Shown here: piece by piece, positions 1 through 6,609 of the stretch
How the letters are laid out: each line of letters begins with the position of its first letter
Numbering within the stretch: position 1 is the first letter of the stretch
Source: Gammaproteobacteria bacterium
GTDB lineage: Bacteria > Pseudomonadota > Gammaproteobacteria > DSM-26407
Length of the DNA: 10,110 bases
Direction: 5' to 3'
NCBI GenBank assembly: GCA_028694565.1
Contig: JAQVKR010000058.1
Location: 1-10,110 of the forward strand
The notes under the pieces: generated by a model
Database searches by the model: none
What the model was told of the DNA's origin: nothing
The model's input: the letters and a program-made list of their open reading frames with translations, nothing else
Position numbers and translations under genes: made by a program

Positions 1-125
1 CTGGAAGTGGTGAAGATGGGCTCCGAATGCTCGCCCTCGGCGGTGCGCAGCTGGCCGGCCCGCACCGCCAGGGTGTCGAAGCCGAAGGGTTCCTTGCCGG
101 TGTTGCGATCGTCTTCCGTGGTCAT
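1..125 (-). CDS. metZ: O-succinylhomoserine sulfhydrylase, N-terminal 41 residues (cut by window edge)
   Basis: MetZ is a PLP-dependent Cys/Met-metabolism enzyme that makes homocysteine from O-succinylhomoserine and sulfide in methionine synthesis (family knowledge). Only the first 41 residues are visible. They include the typical N-terminal stretch FDTLAVRAGQ followed by GEHSEPIFTTS, which sits ahead of the fold's substrate and PLP regions; the catalytic lysine lies outside the window. The start is ATG at 125, only 4 nt after the purF stop, so it is almost certainly co-transcribed with purF. No good Shine-Dalgarno precedes it, which fits translational coupling. purF-metZ adjacency is known in Pseudomonas and relatives, which supports MetZ over the related cystathionine gamma-synthase or MetY. 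The subfamily call rests on this context plus the short N-terminus. Confidence 0.85.
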   Translation of the reverse strand, partial: MTTEDDRNTGKEPFGFDTLAVRAGQLRTAEGEHSEPIFTTS

Positions 126-129
126 CGGC

Positions 130-1647
130 TCAGGCACTGTTGCGGAGGTCGAGACTGTCGGGTTCGCCTTCCTTGCGCTCGGCGGCCTCCTTGGCCGCGT
201 CGTTGCGCCGCTGCTCCAGGGCGTTCAGGTAGGCCTCGTCCACGTCGCCGGTGACGTAGCGCCCGTCGAAGACCGAGCAGTCGAAATTCTCGATCCGGGG
301 ATTGCCCTCCCGCGCCGCGGCGATGAGATCCCCCAGGTCCTGGAAGATGAGCCGGTCGGCGCCGATGAGCTCGCCCACCTCCTCCACCGTGCGCCCATGG
401 GCCACCAGCTCGTCGGCGCTGGGCATGTCGATGCCGTAGACGTTGGGGTAGCGGACCGGGGGCGCGGCCGAAGCGAAATAGACCTTGTTCGCGCCCGCCT
501 CGCGGGCCATCTGGATGATCTGCTGCGAGGTGGTGCCGCGGACGATGGAATCGTCGATGAGCAGCACGTTCTTGCCGCGGAACTCCAGATCGATGGCGTT
601 CAGCTTCTGGCGCACCGACTTCTTGCGCATTTTCTGCCCGGGCATGATGAAGGTGCGCCCGATGTAGCGGTTCTTCACGAAGCCTTCCCGGTACTTGATG
701 CCGAGGATGTTCGCCAGTTCCAGGGCGCCGGTGCGGCTGGTGTCAGGGATCGGGATCACCACGTCGATATCGTGGTCCGGCCACTCCCGCAGGATCTTCT
801 CCGCCAGGGTCTCGCCCATGCGCATCCGCGCCTTGTAGACCGAGATGCGATCCATGATGGAGTCGGGGCGGGCCAGGTAGACCAGCTCGAAAATGCAGGG
901 CGAGGTGACCGGCTTCTCGGCGCACTGGCGGGTGTAGAGGTTGGCGTCGCGATCGATGAACACCGCCTCGCCCGGCTCCAGGTCGCGGATGAGATCGAAG
1001 CCGGACACGTCCAGGGCGACGCTCTCGGAGGCCACCATGCACTCCGGACCATTGCCGGTCTCGCGCACCCCGAACACCACCGGACGGATGCCGTGGGGGT
1101 CGCGGAAGGCGACGATGCCGTAGCCGGTGATCATGGCCACCGCCGCATAGCCCCCCTTGCAGCGGCGGTGCACGCCCGCCACCGCGGCGAAGATGTCGTT
1201 CTCGTCGATGCGCATCTTGCCCAGCTGCTGCAGCTCGTGGGCCAGGATGTTGAGCAGCACCTCGGAATCGGAACCGGTGTTGATGTGGCGCAGGTCGGAC
1301 GCGAACAGCTCCTGCTTCAGCTCATCGGCATTGGTGAGGTTGCCGTTGTGGGCCAGGGTGATGCCATAGGGCGAGTTGACGTAGAAGGGCTGCGCCTCCG
1401 CCGAAGTGGAGTGACCGGCGGTGGGATAGCGCACGTGGCCGATGCCCATGAACCCCTTCAGCTTGATCATGTGCCGGGTATGGAACACGTCCTTCACCAG
1501 CCCGTTGTCCTTGCGCAGGTGCAGACGACCCTCGTCGCTGGTGACGATACCCGCCGCATCCTGCCCGCGGTGCTGCAGCACCGTGAGCGCATCGTAGATG
1601 GACTGGTTGACGTTGGTCTTGGCAACGATGCCGACTATGCCACACAT
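130..1647 (-). CDS. purF: Amidophosphoribosyltransferase (glutamine PRPP amidotransferase)
   Basis: PurF catalyses the first committed step of purine synthesis in the cytoplasm: PRPP plus glutamine gives 5-phosphoribosylamine. The protein is 505 aa, the same length as E. coli PurF. The ATG at 1647 was chosen because it gives Met-Cys2-Gly-Ile-Val-Gly. Cys2 is the Ntn-hydrolase nucleophile exposed after Met removal, so the in-frame extension upstream to 1749 must be untranslated. The N-terminal glutaminase domain spans about residues 2-235, with HRGQDAAGI near 26-34 and HNGN at 100-103. The C-terminal phosphoribosyltransferase domain carries the PRPP-binding motif [14 protein letters not shown] at 361-374. 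A GAGG Shine-Dalgarno lies about 9 nt upstream of the start. It follows cvpA, the same pair as in E. coli, where it is PurR-regulated; I see no clear PUR box here. The last 25 residues are a charged tail. The gene looks intact. Confidence 0.98.
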   Translation of the reverse strand: MCGIVGIVAKTNVNQSIYDALTVLQHRGQDAAGIVTSDEGRLHLRKDNGLVKDVFHTRHMIKLKGFMGIGHVRYPTAGHSTSAEAQPFYVNSPYGITLAHNGNLTNADELKQELFASDLRHINTGSDSEVLLNILAHELQQLGKMRIDENDIFAAVAGVHRRCKGGYAAVAMITGYGIVAFRDPHGIRPVVFGVRETGNGPECMVASESVALDVSGFDLIRDLEPGEAVFIDRDANLYTRQCAEKPVTSPCIFELVYLARPDSIMDRISVYKARMRMGETLAEKILREWPDHDIDVVIPIPDTSRTGALELANILGIKYREGFVKNRYIGRTFIMPGQKMRKKSVRQKLNAIDLEFRGKNVLLIDDSIVRGTTSQQIIQMAREAGANKVYFASAAPPVRYPNVYGIDMPSADELVAHGRTVEEVGELIGADRLIFQDLGDLIAAAREGNPRIENFDCSVFDGRYVTGDVDEAYLNALEQRRNDAAKEAAERKEGEPDSLDLRNSA

Positions 1648-1701
1648 GACAACAACCCTCGTGCTGGCTCGGAAATCATAGTGTACTGCGCCGTGTCTGC
1701 T

Positions 1702-1713
1702 GCCGCATGCGGC
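1702..1713. repeat. 12-bp perfect palindrome in the cvpA-purF gap
   Basis: The sequence GCCGCATGCGGC equals its own reverse complement. It lies in the 190-bp gap between cvpA and purF, 55 nt upstream of the purF ATG. About 20 nt nearer the gene on the minus strand is a -10-like TATGAT (1680-1675), but no matching -35 is present at 16-18 bp. The palindrome has no loop and no T-run, so it is not a terminator. It could be a dimeric-repressor operator or a chance GC palindrome. Apart from this, nothing recognisable was seen in the gap. Confidence 0.4.
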
Positions 1714-1837
1714 GGGAATCGCCCACTCCCACGCGGTTCGCATCGGCACGGAAGCGACGGACTGTCAGGCTGCGTGGACATCGGTTGAATCACAGCCCCG
1801 CGGACAGGACTGGAGCGGAACCGCCGGACACCGGGAA

Positions 1838-2329
1838 TCAGCCGAATACGATGTTGCCGCCGATGTCCGGCGGCAGGAACTCACGGATCCAGACGGCGAG
1901 CATCTGGAAGTGCGGCAGGAGCATCGAGTCCTGCCACCAGGGATCCCGCGGCAGCGGCGTGAGGCCGGCCAGCAGCACCAGCAGGGCCACCACCGCCACG
2001 CCGCGCGCCGCGCCGAAGACCATGCCGAGAACGCGATCGGTTCCGCTCAGCCCCGTCTTGTCCACCAGTTGGCCGATGAGGAAATTGACCAGTCCCCCGG
2101 CCACCAGCGTGGCGAGGAACAGGGCGAAGAAGGCCAGGGCCAGGCGTACGGAAGGGGTGTTGATGTGCTCGACGAACAGCGCCTGCAGGCTTTCGGAATA
2201 GGTGATGGCGACCCAGAAGGCCGCGGCCCATACCAGCAGGGACAGCGCCTCGCGGGCGAATCCGCGCACCAGGCTGATGAGCGTGGAAACCAGCAGGATG
2301 CCGAGAATGACGAAATCGACCCAGTTCAT
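1838..2329 (-). CDS. cvpA: CvpA family inner-membrane protein
   Basis: CvpA is an integral inner-membrane protein. It was first found as needed for colicin V production and was later linked to envelope stress tolerance; its molecular role is still unclear (family knowledge). The protein is 163 aa, close to the 162 aa of E. coli CvpA. Four hydrophobic segments are visible at about residues 5-20, 27-43, 62-87 and 101-123. The family's usual beginning MNWVDFVILGI, with VRGFAREALSL after it, is clear. ATG 2329 was chosen because the frame upstream to 2404 reads through non-conserved, poorly composed residues and would swallow the candidate promoter. The Shine-Dalgarno is weak. It heads a cvpA-purF-metZ group, 190 bp before purF, and is separated from dedD by a 298-bp gap holding an inverted repeat. 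Confidence 0.93.
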   Translation of the reverse strand: MNWVDFVILGILLVSTLISLVRGFAREALSLLVWAAAFWVAITYSESLQALFVEHINTPSVRLALAFFALFLATLVAGGLVNFLIGQLVDKTGLSGTDRVLGMVFGAARGVAVVALLVLLAGLTPLPRDPWWQDSMLLPHFQMLAVWIREFLPPDIGGNIVFG

Positions 2330-2371
2330 GCGTAGCGCAGACAACCGTCGCCCGGAACAGGAAAGGTGCGA

Positions 2372-2399
2372 ATTGTAGCAGACCCCGGCCCAGGCCCAA
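2372..2399 (-). promoter_or_regulatory. Candidate sigma-70 promoter for cvpA-purF
   Basis: On the minus strand there is a -10 TACAAT (2377-2372; 5 of 6 consensus) preceded directly by TGC, the extended -10 arrangement TGn. A partial -35 TTGGGC (2399-2394; first three bases match) lies 16 bp upstream. Transcription would start near 2365 and give a leader of about 36 nt before the cvpA ATG. The surrounding DNA is GC-rich, so the local AT content stands out. This is a prediction by eye; no operator is recognised beside it. Confidence 0.55.
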
Positions 2400-2444
2400 A
2401 ACACAATGTCTGCCGCGGCGGGTGGTCCGGAAAAGCGGGTAAAC

Positions 2445-2614
2445 CGCGGATGGGCGTTGATTTACGGTGATTGCTTGCCGCGGGACGCGCGGCATGCGGC
2501 AATTGGCGCGCGCACCGCCGGAGCCCGGGCCGCTAATCGGGCCTGCCGTACGGGCAGGCGAAAACCGGCCTGGACGGCGGACATGAAATCGGCGTCAATC
2601 AACGCCCATCCGCG
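2445..2614. repeat. 170-bp intergenic element bounded by 22-bp inverted repeats
   Basis: The arms are 2445-2466 and 2593-2614. The outer 18 bp, cgcggatgggcgttgatt, is matched perfectly by its reverse complement. After one mismatch (2463/2596) three more bases pair, giving 21 of 22. They enclose 126 bp with no coding capacity. The left arm continues a string (gtaaac-cgcggatg-ggcgttgatttacg) that resembles a dispersed CGCGGATGAACGC-type intergenic repeat I recall from several proteobacterial genomes. I see no target-site duplication and no transposase. The element begins 13 nt behind the dedD stop in the direction of transcription and ends about 45 bp before the cvpA promoter. Confidence 0.75.
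2541..2559. other. GC-rich hairpin inside the inverted-repeat element
   Basis: GCCTGCC (2541-2547) pairs perfectly with GGCAGGC (2553-2559) around a 5-base loop, gtacg. It lies roughly in the right-centre of the 2445-2614 element. Neither strand has a T-run immediately after the stem, so it is not a standard intrinsic terminator. It would form a stable structure in any dedD-cvpA read-through RNA. Confidence 0.5.
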
Positions 2615-2627
2615 ATTGATTCGACCT

Positions 2628-3308
2628 TCAGGGGTAGCGCACCACCAGGGCCTTGAGGCCCTGCGACTGCTGCAGGCGCGCGGCCAGGGCATCGGCCTTC
2701 TCCCGCTGGATCTCGGGTCCCACGAAGACCCGGGTGTAGGCGCTGCCGTCGGCGCTGCGGCCGGGCTCGGTGAAGGCGGTGAAACCGGCCGCCTTGAGGC
2801 GGTCGCGGAGCGCCTGGGCGTTGTCGGCGCTGGAGAAGCTGCCCACCTGGACCGCCCAGGCGGTGACCTCGCCACCGGCCTGCGGCGCCGGTGCGGGGGA
2901 CGGCCTTGCGGCCGGCTCCGGCGCGGGTGCGGGCCTGGGAGCCGGCGCGGGTGCGGGCTTGGGAGCCGGCGCCGGAGCCGGCTTGGGCTCGGGCGCGGGC
3001 TCCGGGGCCGGTGCGGGTTCCGGGATCGGCGCGGATTCGGGGGCCGGCGCGGGCTCCGGAACGGGGGTGGATTCGGGGACCGGCGGCGCGCCGGGCAGCG
3101 GAGTCGCCACGGGGCGTTCAGGCACGCTGGGCGCCTCGCGCAACGGCTGTACCCGGGAGGCGAACCCACCCTCGGGCTGGGGCGGAATATCGGACTGGAT
3201 AGTCACCCGGTCCGGACCCGGACCGTCCAGGATCATCGGAATGAAGATGACCCCGAGGGCCACCAGCACCGCGGCGCCGACCAACCGCTGTTTCAGTCCC
3301 CTGTCCAC
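2628..3308 (-). CDS. dedD: DedD-like SPOR-domain cell-division protein
   Basis: DedD-type proteins sit in the inner membrane, reach into the periplasm and bind denuded septal peptidoglycan through a C-terminal SPOR domain (family knowledge). The 226-aa product begins VDRGLKQRLVG, has one membrane helix at about residues 8-27, and has a Pro/Ala/Glu-rich linker at about 60-143. The SPOR domain covers about 148-225 (WAVQVGSFSSADNAQALRDRL, then YTRVFVGP). The start is GTG 3308: it matches the usual (M)DRGLKQR family start and has a GAGG 7 nt upstream, whereas the alternative GTG 3314 is too close to that site. It follows folC by 43 bp, the conserved accD-folC-dedD order. The linker is longer and more repetitive than in E. 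coli DedD and is encoded by a GC-rich internal repeat. Another SPOR protein type cannot be fully excluded. Confidence 0.88.
   Translation of the reverse strand: MDRGLKQRLVGAAVLVALGVIFIPMILDGPGPDRVTIQSDIPPQPEGGFASRVQPLREAPSVPERPVATPLPGAPPVPESTPVPEPAPAPESAPIPEPAPAPEPAPEPKPAPAPAPKPAPAPAPRPAPAPEPAARPSPAPAPQAGGEVTAWAVQVGSFSSADNAQALRDRLKAAGFTAFTEPGRSADGSAYTRVFVGPEIQREKADALAARLQQSQGLKALVVRYP
2921..2968 (-). repeat. 24-bp tandem duplication in the dedD linker
   Basis: Bases 2921-2944 and 2945-2968 are two consecutive 24-bp copies that differ at one position (gggcctggg versus gggcttggg). They encode an eight-residue Ala-Pro-rich block with one Lys or Arg. The copies lie within a wider degenerate Pro-Ala-Glu repeat tract, about 2880-3100. 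The number of units is in frame, so length changes here would not break the gene. Confidence 0.7.
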
Positions 3309-3313
3309 AATCA

Positions 3314-3323
3314 CCCCTCTCCC
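3314..3323 (-). promoter_or_regulatory. Ribosome binding site that decides the dedD start
   Basis: On the minus strand this reads GGGAGAGGGG. Its GAGG core (3319-3316) is 7 nt from GTG 3308 but overlaps the spacing needed for GTG 3314, so it favours 3308 as the start codon. Confidence 0.6.
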
Positions 3324-3350
3324 GCCGCAAGGCTTCCAGCCTCTCGGGCC

Positions 3351-3356
3351 ATTATA
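3351..3356 (-). promoter_or_regulatory. Consensus -10 hexamer over the folC stop codon
   Basis: The minus strand reads TATAAT exactly, and its first five bases include the TAA stop of folC. It is 42 nt upstream of the dedD start. No convincing -35 is found at 16-18 bp (best GCGGAA or TGGCGG), and there is no TGn extension. It may be a weak internal promoter for dedD or simply a coincidence of the stop codon. Confidence 0.25.
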
Positions 3357-4602
3357 GGATTCTCTCCATGGCTTCCGCCACGGTGCGGAAGGATCCGAAC
3401 ACCAGCACCCGATCCCCGGGACGGGCATCGGCCAGGGCCGCGTCGAGGGCCTCGCCAACCTGCGGGTGGCAGCTGCCGACCCTCGCGCCGAGCGTCGAGA
3501 GACAGTCCTCGAGGCGCCCCGCAGGCGCCCCGCGCGCACCCTCGATCCCGGCGGGGAACCATGCATCGATTCGATCCGTGAGCGCGCCGAGGGTGCCGCA
3601 GCCATCCTTGTCGGCAAGCATCGCCACCACCGCCAGCGTACGCCCCCGGCAATCCGTTGCGGCCAGCCGCTCCGCCAGCCGCGCGGCCGCGGCCGGATTG
3701 TGGGCCACGTCCAGGATCACGGGGATCCGGCCGTCGATGATCTGGAAGCGACCCGGCAGGCTGGCATCCGCCAGCCCCTGGCGCAGCGCCCCCTCGGTCA
3801 CCATGGCGCGTTCGGGCAGGCAGGCCAGCGCCATCAGCGCGGTGGCGGCGTTCTGCAGCTCCAGGCGGGGACGGGGAAGACCGGTGAGCTGGATCTCACC
3901 CGCGTTCCAGGACCAGTCCCGGCCCGTTTCCCGGTAGCGGAAGTGGGCTCCGGCCCGGTAGAGCCGCGCCCCGATTTCATGGGCGTGGGCGACCAGGCTG
4001 GCGGGCGGCTCGGGATCGCCGCACACCGCCGGGCGCCCGGCACGGAATATTCCGGCCTTCTCCCGGCCGATGGCCTCGCGCGTCTCCCCCAGCCAGCCCG
4101 TGTGGTCGATATCGATGCTGGTGACCACCGCCACGTCCGGCTCGAGGATATTGACGGCGTCCAGGCGCCCTCCCAGCCCCACTTCAAGCACCGCGACATC
4201 CACGTCGGCACGCGCGAACAGGTCCAGCGCCGCCAGGGTTCCGAACTCGAAGTAGGTCAGCGAGGTTTCGCCGCGGGCGGATTCCACCCGCTCGAAGGCC
4301 GCGCAGAGCGCATCGTCGGTCACCTCCGTGCCGCCGATGCGAATCCGTTCGCTGTAGCGGAGCAGGTGGGGCGAGGTGTAGGCGCCGGCGCGGCGCCCGC
4401 CGGCCAGCAGGACCGATTCCATCAGCCGAACCACCGAGCCCTTGCCGTTGGTGCCGCCCACCGTCACGGTCACGAACGGAACCTGCGCCGGCCCGAGCCG
4501 CCGCCACACCTCGCCGACCCGATCGAGCCCCAGTTCGATTTCGCGCGGATGCAGCCGCTCCAGGCGCTCCAGCCATTCCCGCAGCCCGCGGGTGGATCTC
4601 AT
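3352..4602 (-). CDS. folC: Bifunctional folylpolyglutamate synthase / dihydrofolate synthase
   Basis: FolC joins glutamate to dihydropteroate to make dihydrofolate and then lengthens the glutamate tail of folates, using ATP in the cytoplasm. The 416-aa protein belongs to the Mur ligase superfamily. It has the P-loop GGTNGKGS at residues 49-56, then YTSPHL, the family block EVGLGGRLDAVN, DIDHTGWLG and EKAGI in the central ATP-grasping domain. DVAHNPAA lies at the start of the C-terminal domain. ATG 4602 was preferred to GTG 4608, two codons earlier; neither has a good Shine-Dalgarno. A TGA-TATGAT extended -10-like string lies about 16-24 nt upstream, too close to be convincing. It follows accD by 64 bp, the conserved gammaproteobacterial accD-folC pair. 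The gene is intact. Confidence 0.96.
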   Translation of the reverse strand: MRSTRGLREWLERLERLHPREIELGLDRVGEVWRRLGPAQVPFVTVTVGGTNGKGSVVRLMESVLLAGGRRAGAYTSPHLLRYSERIRIGGTEVTDDALCAAFERVESARGETSLTYFEFGTLAALDLFARADVDVAVLEVGLGGRLDAVNILEPDVAVVTSIDIDHTGWLGETREAIGREKAGIFRAGRPAVCGDPEPPASLVAHAHEIGARLYRAGAHFRYRETGRDWSWNAGEIQLTGLPRPRLELQNAATALMALACLPERAMVTEGALRQGLADASLPGRFQIIDGRIPVILDVAHNPAAAARLAERLAATDCRGRTLAVVAMLADKDGCGTLGALTDRIDAWFPAGIEGARGAPAGRLEDCLSTLGARVGSCHPQVGEALDAALADARPGDRVLVFGSFRTVAEAMERIL

Positions 4603-4666
4603 CGCCACGGCGACGGCATCATATCAGCCGTTGTCCCGCGGCCATGGGGGAACCGCGCGGCCATTC

Positions 4667-5623
4667 TCAGGCGTCCCCCTCGCCATCCGGATCCGGCGCG
4701 TCATCCGGGGCCGCGGACTCCCGCCGCGACGGTTCCGCCTTCACCTCCTCGGCCTCCACCGGCGGGCGGGTCCGCTCCGTGAGCATGGCCAGGACGGCGC
4801 TGAGGCGATCGCGGAGCTCGCGCCGATCCACGATCATGTCGATGAGACCGTGATCGAGCAGGAACTCGCTGCGCTGGAAACCCTCCGGCAGGGTTTCACG
4901 GACCGTCTGCTCGATGACGCGCGGGCCGGCGAAGCCGATGAGGGCGTTGGGCTCGGCGACGTTGAGGTCTCCCAGCGTCGCCAGGCTGGCGGAAACGCCG
5001 CCGGTGGTGGGATCGGTGAGCACCGAGATGTAGGGGATTCCCCGCTCGCGCAACAGCGCCAGCGCGGCGCTGGTCTTGGCCATCTGCATCAGGGACAGGA
5101 TGGCCTCCTGCATGCGCGCACCGCCGCTGGCGGAGAAGCTGATCAGGGGGATGCCCTCGGTCAGGCTCACCCGGGCCGCGCGGGCGAACCGCTCCCCCAC
5201 CACCGAACCCATGGAACCGCCCATGAAGCCGAACTCGAAGGCGGCCGCCACCACCGGCTGCCCCTTGAGCCGCCCCTTCATCGCCACCAGGGCGTCCTTC
5301 TCGCCGGTCGCCTTCTGCGCCGTGAGGATGCGGTCGCGGTACTTCTTCGAATCCTTGAACTTGAGGCTGTCGATCGGCTCCAGCTCGGCCCCGATCTCAT
5401 CCTGCGGGCCGTGATCCAGGAACACCTCCAGGCGCCGGCGCGCCCCGATGCGCATGTGGAAGTTGCACTTCGGGCAGACCTCGAGATTGCGCTCCAGCTC
5501 CGCCTTGTAGAGCACGCTGCCGCAGGAGCCGCACTTGGACCACAGCCCCTCGGGCACGGCCTTCTTCTTGCTCCCCGCCTCGGTGCGGATCTTCGACGGC
5601 AACAGTTTCTCGAACCAGCTCAT
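4667..5623 (-). CDS. accD: Acetyl-CoA carboxylase carboxyltransferase subunit beta
   Basis: AccD forms an alpha2-beta2 complex with AccA that moves the carboxyl group from biotin-BCCP to acetyl-CoA, giving malonyl-CoA for fatty acid synthesis. The 318-aa product starts MSWFEKLLP, the family's usual N-terminus. It has a four-cysteine zinc ribbon at C31, C34, C50 and C53 (CX2C-X15-CX2C), which in E. coli AccD binds zinc and has been linked to mRNA binding. The crotonase-fold core follows, with [26 protein letters not shown], and [13 protein letters not shown]. The last 35 or so residues are an acidic, Pro/Glu/Asp-rich tail that seems dispensable. ATG 5623 has a TGAGGTG Shine-Dalgarno close upstream. 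It is 138 bp after trpA, a gap that holds a dispersed-type inverted repeat, and precedes folC. Confidence 0.98.
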   Translation of the reverse strand: MSWFEKLLPSKIRTEAGSKKKAVPEGLWSKCGSCGSVLYKAELERNLEVCPKCNFHMRIGARRRLEVFLDHGPQDEIGAELEPIDSLKFKDSKKYRDRILTAQKATGEKDALVAMKGRLKGQPVVAAAFEFGFMGGSMGSVVGERFARAARVSLTEGIPLISFSASGGARMQEAILSLMQMAKTSAALALLRERGIPYISVLTDPTTGGVSASLATLGDLNVAEPNALIGFAGPRVIEQTVRETLPEGFQRSEFLLDHGLIDMIVDRRELRDRLSAVLAMLTERTRPPVEAEEVKAEPSRRESAAPDDAPDPDGEGDA

Positions 5624-5680
5624 GACACCTCACCCCAACCCGGACTCCCGCGCGACGCCCGCGGGAAAGAATGTTTTAAA

Positions 5681-5751
5681 CCATGAAGGACGCGAAGCGC
5701 GCGTCCAACGGCAATGCCGATTTCCCTTCGTATGCTTCGTGTCCTTCGTGG
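5681..5751. repeat. 71-bp inverted repeat in the trpA-accD gap (CGAAGGACACGAAG-type)
   Basis: The left arm 5681-5698 (ccatgaaggacgcgaagc) pairs with the right arm 5734-5751 (gcttcgtgtccttcgtgg). Sixteen of 18 positions are Watson-Crick and two are G-T. The 35-nt loop holds a nested hairpin, CGGC-aat-GCCG (5709-5719). The motif resembles a dispersed intergenic repeat that I recall from many proteobacteria (CCTTCGTGTCCTTCGTGG), often mis-called as small proteins rich in FVSFV or NHEG. It starts 10 nt behind the trpA stop. In the sense direction the stem is followed by TTTAAAACATTCTTT, a poor U-tract, so it is only weakly terminator-like. Confidence 0.85.
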
Positions 5752-5761
5752 CCCGATGAAC

Positions 5762-6574
5762 TCACTCGGCGCATTGGTCCATGGCCTGGCGCAGGGGCCG
5801 CAGCAGCGCCGGCACCTCGGTGTTGATGCGATCGGCCTCCGCGGCCAGATCGCCCAGCTTGTTGACCAGGACCGAGCCCACCACCACCGCGTCGGAGACC
5901 CGGGCCACGGCGGCGGCCGACTCGGCGTCACGGATGCCGAAGCCCACGCCGATGGGCAGATCGGTATGGTTGCGGAGACGCTCCAGCATGGCCGATACCG
6001 AACCGACATCCAGGGTCCTGGAACCGGTCACGCCCTTCAGGGAAACGTAGTAGATGAACCCGCTGGCGGCCGAGCAGATGCGGTCCATGCGCGCATCGGT
6101 CGTGGTGGGGGCGACCAGGAAGATCGGATCGAGCGCATGATTGCGGAGCCTCTGCACCAGATCCCCCGCCTCTTCCGGCGGCAGGTCCACGGTCAGCACG
6201 CCATCCACGCCGGCGGCGGCGGCCGACTCCGCGAAGGCGGCGTACCCCATCGCCTCGATGGGGTTGAGATACCCCATCAGCACAACGGGAGTCTCCCCGT
6301 CCCGCTCCCGGAACGCGCGCACCATGTCCAGCACGCCGTGCAGGCTCACGTGATGCCTGAGCGCCCGCTCGCAGGCGGCCTGGATGGCGGGGCCGTCGGC
6401 CATGGGATCGGAGAAGGGCACGCCCAGCTCGAGGATGTCCGCGCCCGCCTCCACCAGTGCGTGCATCAGCGGGACGGTCACGGATGGTTCCGGATCGCCG
6501 GCGGTGATGTAGGGGATCAGTGCCTTGCGGCCCTGCGTCCGCAGGGCCTCGAATCGCTTGCCGATTCTGCTCAT
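5762..6574 (-). CDS. trpA: Tryptophan synthase alpha subunit
   Basis: TrpA cleaves indole-3-glycerol phosphate to indole and glyceraldehyde 3-phosphate and passes indole through a tunnel to TrpB. The 270-aa TIM-barrel protein (E. coli 268 aa) begins [11 protein letters not shown]. It carries the catalytic pair Glu49 (in [10 protein letters not shown]) and Asp60, the GYLNPI block at 101-106, and the phosphate-binding glycines in GVGFGI near 209-214. ATG 6574 gives the standard N-terminus; the frame stays open upstream into trpB but that part is not conserved. An AGGA lies about 12 nt upstream. It starts 35 bp after trpB, as expected for a co-translated alpha-beta pair. The gene is intact. Confidence 0.98.
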   Translation of the reverse strand: MSRIGKRFEALRTQGRKALIPYITAGDPEPSVTVPLMHALVEAGADILELGVPFSDPMADGPAIQAACERALRHHVSLHGVLDMVRAFRERDGETPVVLMGYLNPIEAMGYAAFAESAAAAGVDGVLTVDLPPEEAGDLVQRLRNHALDPIFLVAPTTTDARMDRICSAASGFIYYVSLKGVTGSRTLDVGSVSAMLERLRNHTDLPIGVGFGIRDAESAAAVARVSDAVVVGSVLVNKLGDLAAEADRINTEVPALLRPLRQAMDQCAE

Positions 6575-6609
6575 GTGTTCGCTGGTTCCTGGTGATCGTG
6601 GGGCCGGAT

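Noticed and set aside
7..1788. Long plus-strand open frame (593 codons) across purF
   Set aside because: It is antisense to an intact purF, has no family features, and is low in complexity with many His, Val, Gly and Asp residues. It is a typical shadow in GC-rich DNA.
2330..2444. PurR (PUR box) operator upstream of cvpA
   Set aside because: No string like ACGCAAACGTTTTCGT was visible around the candidate promoter.
2541..2559. Intrinsic terminator after dedD
   Set aside because: The GC stem is good, but no T-run follows it in either direction.
2880..3100. Possible CRISPR or minisatellite from regular GC repeats
   Set aside because: The units are in frame with dedD and encode Pro/Ala/Glu blocks, with no spacers. 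It is a coding linker.
2406..3581. Plus-strand open frame (391 codons) with Gly/Arg repeats
   Set aside because: The Gly/Arg repeat is the reverse reading of the DedD Pro/Ala linker, and the frame also crosses the intergenic repeat. It is not a gene.
4442..5686. Plus-strand open frame (414 codons) across folC and accD
   Set aside because: It is antisense to the conserved accD and the start of folC, shows no recognisable domain, and has the composition of a GC shadow.
5535..5759. Small plus-strand open frame ending in FVCFVSFVAR
   Set aside because: This ending is the translation of the CGAAGGACACGAAG-type repeat, a known kind of false small protein.
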